Assembly: GCA_003131985.1 (NCBI GenBank)
Contig: PKWH01000180.1
Span: 2,607-14,932 of the forward strand
DNA: 12,326 bases
Origin: Acidobacteriota bacterium
GTDB taxonomy: Bacteria; Acidobacteriota; Terriglobia; Acidiferrales; UBA7541
Direction: 5' to 3'
Shown here: positions 1 through 6,310 of the stretch, in pieces
Position numbering within the stretch: the first letter of the stretch is position 1
How the letters are laid out: each line of letters begins with the position of its first letter
Notes under the pieces: model-generated
Seen by the model: only the letters and a program-made list of their open reading frames with translations
Databases searched by the model: none
What the model was told of the DNA's origin: nothing
Made by a program: the position numbers and the translations under genes

Positions 1-1442
1 TCGTGGAGCGCGGCGATGGGTTTCGCGCGGACTCGGCGCTGAGGCGCGTAGCCGCCAAGCTCTTCGCGGCGCGCGCGGAGGTAGCGAATCTCTTCGCTGT
101 CATCGGCGGGACGGTAGAACGGAACGTCGATGCACTGTTGGTCGGATACCGGGATATCGAATCGCGTGCGAAATTCCCGGAGCTCGTCTTCGTTGAGCTT
201 CTTTTGCTGGTGCGTTACGTTTTTGCCTTCGCCCGCCTCGCCGAGTCCGTAGCCTTTAATGGTACGAGCCAGGATTACGGTGGGCGCGCCGCGATGATCC
301 ACAGCCGCTTTGTATGCGGCATAAACTTTTCTGGGATCGTGGCCGCCGAGACGCAGGCGGCGGAGTTGCTCGTCCGAAAGGGGTTCGACCAACTTTAGAA
401 GCTGCGGGCTGGAGCCGAAGAAATGTTCGCGGACATATTCGCCGGAAGAGACGACAAGTTTTTGATACTCGCCGTCAACCATTTCTCCCATGCGTTTTAC
501 GAGCAGGCCTTCGGTATCGCGCTCTAGAATGGAATCCCACTCCGTGCCCCATAGGACTTTAATCACGTTCCAACCGGCGCCGCGGAATTCCGCTTCGAGC
601 TCTTGAATGATTTGGCCATTGCCGCGCACGGGGCCGTCCAAGCGCTGCAAGTTGCAGTTCACGACGAAAATCAGGTTGTCGAGTTTTTCTCTTGCGGCAA
701 GGCCGATTGCGCCGAGAGATTCCGGCTCGTCCGTCTCACCGTCGCCGAGGAAGGCCCAGACCTTCGAGTCCGTTACGGGTTTTAGCCCACGGTCTTCGAG
801 ATACCTGTTGAAGCGCGCCTGATAGATAGCCATCAGAGGGCTGAGGCCCATGGAAACCGTTGGAAATTCCCAAAAATCGGGCATCAGCCATGGATGCGGA
901 TAAGACGAAAGACCGCCATCGGGTTTCAATTCGCGACGGAAATTTTCAAGCTGTTCGGCGGAAAGGCGCCCTTCCAGAAACGCGCGGGAATAAATTCCAG
1001 GAGACGCGTGCCCTTGGATATAAACGATGTCGCCTTCGAACTCCGACGTGTGCGCGCGAAAAAAATGGTTGAATCCAATTTCATACAGAGTGGCTGCGGA
1101 TGCGTAAGTGGAAATGTGGCCACCGATGTTGTGCTCTTCGCGGTTCGCGCGCACAACCATGGCAATGGCGTTCCAGCGCACAATGCTTTTGATCCGGCGC
1201 TCGAGTTGCTGATCGCCGGGGAAGTCGGGCTGCAATAGGTGAGGGATGGTGTTGACGTAGGGCGTCTTCGCGGTAAAGGGAATGTCGATCCCAACAAGCT
1301 TGGCGTGTGCTCGCAGGCGCTCCAGAATGTAGGACGCAACGTCGGGGCCGCTGGACTGCAAAACAGAATCCAGCGATTCGAGCCATTCCTGCAGCTCGTT
1401 GTCATCCAATCCCTGTATCGGCGTGCTAAGTTCGTTTTCCAT
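1..1442 (-). CDS. aceE: Pyruvate dehydrogenase E1 component, homodimeric type (N-terminal 480 residues, runs off window)
   Basis: This is the thiamine-diphosphate-dependent decarboxylating subunit of the pyruvate dehydrogenase complex, feeding acetyl-CoA into the TCA cycle in the cytoplasm. The frame is open from base 1442 to base 1, giving 480 of the roughly 890 residues usual for the family. Diagnostic stretches are HNIGGHISTYAS, HASPGIYSRAFLEGRL, the ThDP/Mg motif GDGETDEPES starting at residue 233 followed by NLIFVVNCNLQRLDGP, then IKGYGLGEAGEGKN, HQQKKLNEDEL and ELGGYAPQRR at the window edge. The ATG at 1442 is the first start after an in-frame TAG; a GAGG lies 11 bases upstream, so the ribosome site is weak. 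It lies downstream of the mutT-like gene in the same direction with a 185-base gap, so it may have its own promoter. No frameshift was found in the parts translated by hand. E2 and E3 genes are not in the window. Confidence 0.96.
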   Translation of the reverse strand, partial: MENELSTPIQGLDDNELQEWLESLDSVLQSSGPDVASYILERLRAHAKLVGIDIPFTAKTPYVNTIPHLLQPDFPGDQQLERRIKSIVRWNAIAMVVRANREEHNIGGHISTYASAATLYEIGFNHFFRAHTSEFEGDIVYIQGHASPGIYSRAFLEGRLSAEQLENFRRELKPDGGLSSYPHPWLMPDFWEFPTVSMGLSPLMAIYQARFNRYLEDRGLKPVTDSKVWAFLGDGETDEPESLGAIGLAAREKLDNLIFVVNCNLQRLDGPVRGNGQIIQELEAEFRGAGWNVIKVLWGTEWDSILERDTEGLLVKRMGEMVDGEYQKLVVSSGEYVREHFFGSSPQLLKLVEPLSDEQLRRLRLGGHDPRKVYAAYKAAVDHRGAPTVILARTIKGYGLGEAGEGKNVTHQQKKLNEDELREFRTRFDIPVSDQQCIDVPFYRPADDSEEIRYLRARREELGGYAPQRRVRAKPIAALH

Positions 1443-1627
1443 CGCTTCGATTGCCTCGTAAGCCGCGGCGCGGGAGAGCAGCAGCGCAGACTGCCCGCGA
1501 TAATTTTCGCATTCCTAGAATACACCCATACCGGCTTGCGTGCATTCAGAGCAACGGTCTTACTTTCGAAAAAATCAACGAGAGTAAATTCGCCAATGAT
1601 CGCTAGGATGGTTCAAGAGGGGCGATG

Positions 1628-2014
1628 TTAAGTTTTTCGGGACAGCATCGCTACGAATTCCCGGTCGGCCGGTAAGAAATTCAGTTCGTGCAGAGTTTGT
1701 GGCTGACGCCACTCCATGGTCTCGAAGGCCTGGTTGCGAATGTTGGCAGGCGTGACCGTGGCTGAAAAGAAAATCAGGTCGATGGCTTCGCCGAGTTCGG
1801 AGTATTGATGGCGCGTACGAAACATTTCCGGACCGATTTTTGCCTCAACACCGAGTTCTTCTTGCAACTCTCGCGCCAGGGCTTGGGCCGGGGTTTCGCC
1901 CGGTTCGAGTTTTCCGCCGGGGAATTCCCACATCAGGCCGAACGAATCGGTGCGGCGCCGCTGGCAGACCAGCAGTTTGCCGTCCGCTTCGATTAGCGCG
2001 GCGACCACTAGCAT
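1628..2014 (-). CDS. Nudix hydrolase, MutT / 8-oxo-dGTP diphosphatase-like
   Basis: A 128-residue single-domain Nudix pyrophosphohydrolase. The complete Nudix box G-x5-E-x7-REUxEExGU spans residues 34-56 (GKLEPGE followed by RELQEELGV), with the acidic metal-binding residues all present. The N-terminus has the MutT-like pattern of a short beta strand followed by QRRRTDSFGLMWEFPGG, which is typical of (8-oxo)dGTP-cleaving members that sanitise the nucleotide pool. Length matches MutT (about 130 residues). The start ATG at 2014 lies 16 bases after the stop of the BtuF-like gene, so the two are probably co-transcribed. Substrate specificity cannot be settled from the motif alone: other Nudix dinucleotide or nucleoside hydrolases share it, so mutT is likely but not proven. 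Confidence 0.9.
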   Translation of the reverse strand: MLVVAALIEADGKLLVCQRRRTDSFGLMWEFPGGKLEPGETPAQALARELQEELGVEAKIGPEMFRTRHQYSELGEAIDLIFFSATVTPANIRNQAFETMEWRQPQTLHELNFLPADREFVAMLSRKT

Positions 2015-2030
2015 TATTCGAGCCCCTTCA

Positions 2031-2807
2031 CTATGTTCCGTGGATCACGCGCAAAAGTTCCCAAGCTCCCTCGATTAGCGGGGGGCCGGGAGTATTTAGG
2101 AGTTCGTCGCGGATCACGAAGACACGCCCGCTTTTCACCGCGGGGACATCTTGCCACGCCGGATTTCGCAGCGCGCTGGCGGGCCTCGCTCGATCTCCCG
2201 TAGCCGCCCAAGCAAGAACGATCACGTCCGGTTTCGCCCGCGCCACTTCTTCATCGGTGACGCGCGCGCCTCCGACGCCAACCATGTTGCCGCCTGCAAT
2301 TTCTACCAGCTCTGCAACCCAAGGAGGAGAACTGATGCGCGGTTTTGGCCATGCCTCGCAATAAACTCGAGGTCGATGCTTCGTGCTCTTTGCGCGCGCG
2401 GCACGGGCCACATTGTCGAACGCTTGCTTCATCTTCAGAATTAGCTTTTCGGCGTTGGCCGCGCGATTGGCGATTCTGCCCAACGTGCGAATATCTTGCT
2501 CGATGTCTGCCAGCGATCGTGGATTGATTGCGACGAAAGTCACGGATTCAGCAAGTATTTTCGCCACGGTGTCGGGCGCGAAGGGCACAGAGCCGATCAG
2601 CATGGTGGGCTTGAGCCGCATTACTTCGGCGATGTCCATCTTCCAGCAGTCGCCCACTCGCGGACGCCGCCCTATGTCGGCAACGTCTTTACACCATTTG
2701 CTGACGCCGACGAGTTCACGGCCGGCGCCCAGCGCAAGCAGAATTGAAGTGACATTCGGCGCAAGCGAAACAATCCGAGCTTTTCCGCGCAAGGTTCTCG
2801 TGGCCAT
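2031..2807 (-). CDS. BtuF-like cobalamin/corrinoid-binding protein (helical-backbone receptor fold), no signal peptide
   Basis: A 258-residue protein of the periplasmic-binding class III family (BtuF/FhuD/TroA fold, COG0614). Recognisable parts are RIVSLAPNVTSILLALGAG at residues 11-29, the GVSKWC segment with the paired DCWKMD around 52-58, MRLKPTMLIGS at 63-73, a long central helix at about 98-140, and the second-lobe signature YCEAWPKP...WVAELVEIAGG at 149-173. In the family this fold binds vitamin B12 or metal chelates and delivers them to an ABC importer. Here no signal peptide or lipobox precedes the domain, and no permease or ATPase gene lies nearby. The product may therefore stay in the cytoplasm or use a start I cannot see. 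The ATG at 2807 has no clear Shine-Dalgarno sequence; a TTG five codons in is an alternative. Ligand is inferred, not shown. Confidence 0.85.
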   Translation of the reverse strand: MATRTLRGKARIVSLAPNVTSILLALGAGRELVGVSKWCKDVADIGRRPRVGDCWKMDIAEVMRLKPTMLIGSVPFAPDTVAKILAESVTFVAINPRSLADIEQDIRTLGRIANRAANAEKLILKMKQAFDNVARAARAKSTKHRPRVYCEAWPKPRISSPPWVAELVEIAGGNMVGVGGARVTDEEVARAKPDVIVLAWAATGDRARPASALRNPAWQDVPAVKSGRVFVIRDELLNTPGPPLIEGAWELLRVIHGT

Positions 2808-2875
2808 CGTCGCGAGGATTCTACCTGGCCCGTCTCAAATTCACTAAGAGCCAAAGGTGACGATTCAAAGGAGTC

Positions 2876-3067
2876 TTGCCTGAGGATTTATCTGGCCTTA
2901 CGAAGAATGGCTTTGAGCCCACCAATCGTCCAAAGCCTGCTCGACCAGTTCCTAGAACCCCGTTTCTGGATGGTTTCCGGGTCGCCGACGATACGCCCAG
3001 TGACGAGCCGATTCGGTTGATCTTGCGACGGAAATCCGATGGTTTCCTGTTTTCCGACGAGGACTAA
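2876..3067 (+). CDS. Possible small hypothetical protein (63 aa)
   Basis: An open frame beginning with TTG at 2876, the only usable start after an in-frame TGA at 2858-2860. It is Pro- and Asp-rich with an acidic C-terminus (SDGFLFSDED). An AAAGGAG sequence sits immediately upstream but only two bases from the TTG, closer than a normal ribosome site. I recognise no family. It fills an otherwise empty 304-base gap between the divergent BtuF-like gene and the convergent HAAS-type gene. Base use at third positions is mixed and does not clearly favour coding. It may be real or chance. Confidence 0.3.
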   Translation: MPEDLSGLTKNGFEPTNRPKPARPVPRTPFLDGFRVADDTPSDEPIRLILRRKSDGFLFSDED

Positions 3068-3111
3068 GCCGCTGGCGGGGCGGTCGCTATCGCGTGGGTG
3101 GGCCCGGACAT

Positions 3112-3882
3112 TTAGTCTGCCGATAGGATAAAAATTCTTTCAAAGAGCCGAACAATTTCCTGCAGCGCCTTACAAGAAATTGTCAAGCCTAACCACACCA
3201 ACCATGGGAACCGCCAGCCGGGAAGGAGTTGACCAAACAACACCCATGCTATCAGTAGCGGCAGCGCGGTTCCGGCAAACCAAATGAAAGGTATCTCCAA
3301 GCGTTGAAGAAGGCGACCGGAAGCAGCACACGCAAAGGCAACTAACGGCAATACCGTATGTTGAGGAATCAGCCAAGCGAAAACTGCGGCGAGCCCTAAA
3401 CCTAGAGTAACGCTTGGCAAAAGCGCCCACACGCGCGAGGACGAAAAGAGCCGCTCCCCAGCGTACAGACTGCAATAGCCCGCCGCAATCGCGGCGAAGC
3501 CAAAGACTTCCCGATGGATATCCCGGAAGGCGGATAAGATTGAGTCGGCAGTCCACATTGCAGTGATGGACTGCACAGTGCCGATCACAACAACCACAGC
3601 TATGGTGGAGGCGGCGAACAAAATGGTCGACTGAAGAATGCGCCTCGCCCATCGCTCTGGGGCGTAAACAGAAGAGAACGCTGCGGCGATCTCCTGCGGC
3701 TCGCCGAACCGCATCCTGATGATCCGGGCGGCGGCCTCGTTATCATAGCCCTGGGATCGCACCTCGTCTGCGAGATCATCCAGATGAGCACGCAGTTCCT
3801 TGGCCACTTCGCACCGATGCTTGTTGCCGGGAAGCTTCGCCAGCAAAATTGCTCGGGAAACAATGTGATCCAGATGCGTCAC
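3112..3882 (-). CDS. Membrane protein with HAAS-like cytoplasmic N-terminus, partner of PadR
   Basis: About 256 residues. Residues 1-80 are soluble and helical (AKELRAHLDDLADEVRSQGY, then ARIIRMRFGEPQEIAAAF), the pattern of the HAAS/permease-prefix (DUF1700-like) domain that accompanies PadR repressors. Residues from about 82 onward form five or six hydrophobic segments, so the rest sits in the membrane. Start choice: the GTG at 3882 overlaps the TGA stop of padR (GTGA) and has GAAGG seven bases upstream, which suits translational coupling. An ATG at 3933 in the same frame would extend the protein by 17 residues into padR and is less likely. The function of these proteins is not established; members are thought to act as sensory or effector partners of the adjacent repressor. 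Confidence 0.82.
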   Translation of the reverse strand: MTHLDHIVSRAILLAKLPGNKHRCEVAKELRAHLDDLADEVRSQGYDNEAAARIIRMRFGEPQEIAAAFSSVYAPERWARRILQSTILFAASTIAVVVVIGTVQSITAMWTADSILSAFRDIHREVFGFAAIAAGYCSLYAGERLFSSSRVWALLPSVTLGLGLAAVFAWLIPQHTVLPLVAFACAASGRLLQRLEIPFIWFAGTALPLLIAWVLFGQLLPGWRFPWLVWLGLTISCKALQEIVRLFERIFILSAD

Positions 3883-4214
3883 GCGTTGGCCTTCGAAAGT
3901 ATGGCGTTTACCACTTTCGTGAAAGAAAACCATTCCTGTTCACTGCGGCGTGCGGCTTTTCGGCCAGAGGCTGTCAAACCGTAATACTTCCGCTGCTTCC
4001 CAGTCTCTCCTGTGCGCCATTCCGAGCGGAGATAGCCACGTTTGTGCAATTGGTGAAGGGCCGGGTACAACGTGCCCTCTTTGAATTCAAATGCATCCCG
4101 GCTGCGGCGCACCGATTCCCGGATGATCTCGTATCCGTACATGTCGCGTTCGGATAGGAGCTTGAGGATTAAGAGCGCGATGCTGCCTTTGAGCAATTCT
4201 CGATCAAACGCCAT
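3879..4214 (-). CDS. PadR-family transcriptional repressor
   Basis: A 111-residue winged-helix regulator. It shows the PadR pattern throughout: the start MAFDRELLKGSIALLILKLL, then MYGYEIIRE for helix 2, the wing region FKEGTLYPALHQLHKRGYL, and GKQRKYYGLTASGRKA. Length matches the short PadR subfamily, which usually ends after one dimerisation helix. The ATG at 4214 is chosen over an upstream in-frame start because it begins at the family's N-terminus and has GAGGTG eight bases before it. The stop overlaps the start of the HAAS-type gene, so the pair is one operon. An inverted repeat covers its probable -10 element, which suggests autoregulation. The inducing ligand is unknown. Confidence 0.93.
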   Translation of the reverse strand: MAFDRELLKGSIALLILKLLSERDMYGYEIIRESVRRSRDAFEFKEGTLYPALHQLHKRGYLRSEWRTGETGKQRKYYGLTASGRKAARRSEQEWFSFTKVVNAILSKANA

Positions 4215-4254
4215 TCTCTCGCACCTCGGGCCAGCAGTTACATCGGCTAAGAAG

Positions 4255-4271
4255 GTATCATAGTTTGATAC
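4255..4271. promoter_or_regulatory. Inverted repeat over the padR promoter (likely operator)
   Basis: GTATCA and TGATAC form a perfect 6-base inverted repeat separated by five bases. On the minus strand the repeat contains TATGAT (4257-4262), a good -10 hexamer for padR, about 45 bases before the padR ATG. A bound dimer would block RNA polymerase, fitting the autorepression usual for PadR proteins. No convincing -35 was found. That PadR binds here is inferred from position. Confidence 0.55.
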
Positions 4272-4336
4272 GGCCCTAGAAACAGACGTGAATTCCGCTC
4301 CCCAGCTGTTAGATACAAAGCCGATCTGGTGCTGAG

Positions 4337-4366
4337 TTGACAATCATGTTGCTTGCGGTGTATACA
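4337..4366 (+). promoter_or_regulatory. Sigma-70-type promoter of the 4-TM membrane protein gene
   Basis: A consensus -35 TTGACA (4337-4342) is followed after 18 bases by TATACA (4361-4366) as -10. This places the transcription start near 4373, about 35 bases before the ATG at 4408. The -10 lies inside the left arm of a long palindrome. Confidence 0.6.
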
Positions 4367-4382
4367 TCGTATAACGATGTAT
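4362..4382. promoter_or_regulatory. 21-bp palindrome overlapping the -10 and start region (operator)
   Basis: The arms ATACATCGT and ACGATGTAT are perfect 9-base inverted repeats around a central ATA. The element covers the -10 hexamer and the expected transcription start of the plus-strand gene at 4408, the classic location for a repressor site. Its sequence differs from the repeat over padR, so whether PadR or another dimeric repressor binds is open. A short ATCGCGAT palindrome (4381-4388) abuts it. Confidence 0.6.
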
Positions 4383-4407
4383 CGCGATGAAAGAGAGGAG
4401 GCAAATC

Positions 4408-4806
4408 ATGAGAACTCGGACTGCGCTGGGCGTAACGATCATCGCCCTGGCGAACCTCGCGGTCACGGTCTTGCACCTCTTCCTGGCTGGAAAGCTCAAT
4501 CCTGCGTTGACCGTGGCGGGTTCGATGCGCATCGGCGCCTATGCCGGCGCGCTCACGCTGGCAGGAGTGGGATTGTTGTGGACGCGGCTGAAGAGGATCG
4601 GTTCCTTCGTCCTGATTATTGGGTTCGCGAATGGGCTTGTAATCGGGAGCCTCGAGCATTTTTTCATCGCCGGCCCGAACAACGTGTTTGACGCCGGGTA
4701 CAGCGGCTGGGCAATCCTGTTCGACGCCAGCGTGGCTCTTCTTGTGGCCCTGGAGATTGCGGGCCTCTGGAGTGCCGGGCGCATTCTTGTAGCGCGCTCG
4801 CGATGA
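4408..4806 (+). CDS. Small four-helix integral membrane protein, unknown function
   Basis: A 132-residue hydrophobic protein with four predicted transmembrane helices at about residues 7-28, 37-58, 64-84 and 98-122. Short polar links carry LHLFLAGKL, a basic WTRLKR loop and LEHFFIAGPNN. The ATG at 4408 is chosen because GAGAGGAGG lies six to fifteen bases upstream; an in-frame ATG at 4387 would put that ribosome site inside the gene. I do not recognise a named family. The gene is divergent from padR and sits behind a strong promoter overlapped by a long palindrome, so it is probably tightly regulated and could be a target of the neighbouring PadR system. Confidence 0.75.
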   Translation: MRTRTALGVTIIALANLAVTVLHLFLAGKLNPALTVAGSMRIGAYAGALTLAGVGLLWTRLKRIGSFVLIIGFANGLVIGSLEHFFIAGPNNVFDAGYSGWAILFDASVALLVALEIAGLWSAGRILVARSR

Positions 4807-5105
4807 GCGCTTCATGGGCAAGACGGCGTCGTGCGCTCCAACGATGGAAACTTCTGCCTAAACGACGAATCGGGTGCCTCTGAACCTATTCCCTCAGCGT
4901 CATAGCAGCGAAGCGACGTAAACGCAGGAAGCTGGTCGAGCGATGGACGTGGTGGAGAGCCGAATGCGACCTAACGTGGAAGGTCACGATGGAGCGGCGT
5001 TAGCTCTCAAGATCCGGCTTCGACGAGCTGTGCAACCTGAAACGAGTGCACACAGTCAAACATACGTGTGCAGGAACGACGAGAGAAGGCGATAAAATAA
5101 TAACT
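4807..5105. other. Intergenic stretch without a supported gene
   Basis: Between the small membrane protein and the secreted regulatory-domain protein. No open frame with family resemblance, RNA gene or clear terminator was seen. GAGCGC and GCGCTC form a weak long-range repeat just after the upstream stop, but the loop is too large for a terminator. A possible -10 TAAAAT lies at 5093-5098 directly before the GTG at 5106, without a recognisable -35. Confidence 0.5.
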
Positions 5106-6269
5106 GTGAATTCCGCGAAGAAAAACTCGTGCAGGCAATCGTTGGGCGGAAACTTTCGGAGACGGATTCCTGGCTTCGGGGGCTTGCTCAGGCTAAGCCT
5201 GTGCGTGCTGCTCTGCGCGTACGCGTCCGCGGCCACGGCTCAGGCTCAACAGCCCACGTCCGTTCCGGGAGCGGAGGGGGGCCGAGCGAGTGCGGTCGGA
5301 ACAGGGACTACAGCCGTTGAGCAAATACAGGAGCAGCGATCGACGGGAGACATCGCCGGAACAGTTGTGGATCAAACGGGAGCGGTCGTGTCTGGGGCGC
5401 GCGTAACGCTTACGAGTGCGGACGGGCCTCCCAATCGCGAAATGCTAACGGGCGACAATGGGGAATTTTCGTTTGCGACGATAGCTGCGGGTGCGTTCAA
5501 GGTGACCGTGACGTCGGTGGGCTTGGCTACGCAAACATACTCTGGAGTGCTGGCTGCCGGGCAGTTCTACATCGTCCCGCAGATCGCGTTAGCTGTTGCT
5601 ACGGAAGTCACTGAGGTGCGCGTCGTCGGGCTCCAGACTACCGAATTGGCGGAAGTGCAAATCAAGGAACAAGAGAAGCAGCGTATCCTGGGCGTGATTC
5701 CAAATTTTTATATTAGTTACGTACACGATGCGGCGCCGCTGACGCCCAAGCAAAAGTTCGAGCTCGCGTGGAAGACGACGATTGATCCGGTGACATTTGT
5801 AATCGTGGGCGCTACCGCTGGGCTTGAGCAGGCGGAAAATCAATTCAGCGCGTATGGACAGGGCGCGCAAGGCTATGGAAAGCGCTACGGCGCGGCCTAC
5901 GCTGACACGGTTACAGGCACGTTCCTGGGAGGCGCCCTGCTGCCGGCGTTGATGAAACAAGATCCGCGTTATTTCTACAAGGGGACTGGGAGCACGCGGT
6001 CGCGGGTTCTGTATGCGATCGCGAATTCAGTAATCTGCAAGGGCGACAACGGGCACTGGCAGTTCAATTATTCGGGAATACTGGGAGGGCTCGCTTCGGG
6101 AGGTATCTCGAACCTTTACTATCCGCCGAAAGATCGCGGAGCGGGATTAGTGTTTGAAGACGAGGGAATCGGGATCGGCGCAGCTGCCGTCAGTAATCTG
6201 ATTCAAGAATTTATTATCCCGAAGTTGACGCCGAATCTTCCTAACCACCGAGCGGCGGCACAACCCTAA
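5106..6269 (+). CDS. Secreted carboxypeptidase-regulatory-like domain protein (Acidobacteriota-type)
   Basis: About 387 residues from the GTG at 5106. Residues 27-46 are a signal peptide core (LLRLSLCVLLCAYASAATAQA), so the product is exported. After a low-complexity linker, residues 81-173 form a CarboxypepD_reg beta-sandwich (GDIAGTVVDQTGAVVSGA, then TGDNGEFSF), as in the N-termini of Oar-like TonB receptors. Residues 175-387 are a second, uncharacterised domain that recurs in acidobacterial proteins, with ILGVIPNFYISY, LTPKQKFELAWK, GQGAQGYGKRYGAAYAD, PALMKQDPRYFYKG and ISNLYYPP. No TonB barrel follows. The start is uncertain: an in-frame GTG at 5046 and a TTG inside SLGGN are alternatives, and none has a good ribosome site. 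The selenoprotein gene follows 41 bases downstream and may be co-transcribed. Confidence 0.85.
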   Translation: MNSAKKNSCRQSLGGNFRRRIPGFGGLLRLSLCVLLCAYASAATAQAQQPTSVPGAEGGRASAVGTGTTAVEQIQEQRSTGDIAGTVVDQTGAVVSGARVTLTSADGPPNREMLTGDNGEFSFATIAAGAFKVTVTSVGLATQTYSGVLAAGQFYIVPQIALAVATEVTEVRVVGLQTTELAEVQIKEQEKQRILGVIPNFYISYVHDAAPLTPKQKFELAWKTTIDPVTFVIVGATAGLEQAENQFSAYGQGAQGYGKRYGAAYADTVTGTFLGGALLPALMKQDPRYFYKGTGSTRSRVLYAIANSVICKGDNGHWQFNYSGILGGLASGGISNLYYPPKDRGAGLVFEDEGIGIGAAAVSNLIQEFIIPKLTPNLPNHRAAAQP

Positions 6270-6310
6270 AGCGTTGACAGACGATTGCGACTCGTCGATG
6301 ATGATTCGAC

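Noticed and set aside
926..1525. 199-residue open frame on the minus strand
   Set aside because: It overlaps aceE on the same strand in another frame; the AceE frame has unmistakable family motifs, and this one has none.
1443..1627. TATTCT near 1520 as an aceE -10 element
   Set aside because: No acceptable -35 at the right distance was found.
4309..4821. 170-residue minus-strand frame opposite the four-helix protein
   Set aside because: Low-complexity, charged, no ribosome site; it mirrors the membrane protein gene, which has a promoter and a strong ribosome site.
6274..6305. TTGACA at 6274-6279 as a promoter for the selenoprotein
   Set aside because: The -35 is perfect, but at 17-20 bases downstream only GATGAT-like sequences occur, so the -10 is poor. 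Not strong enough to list as a feature.
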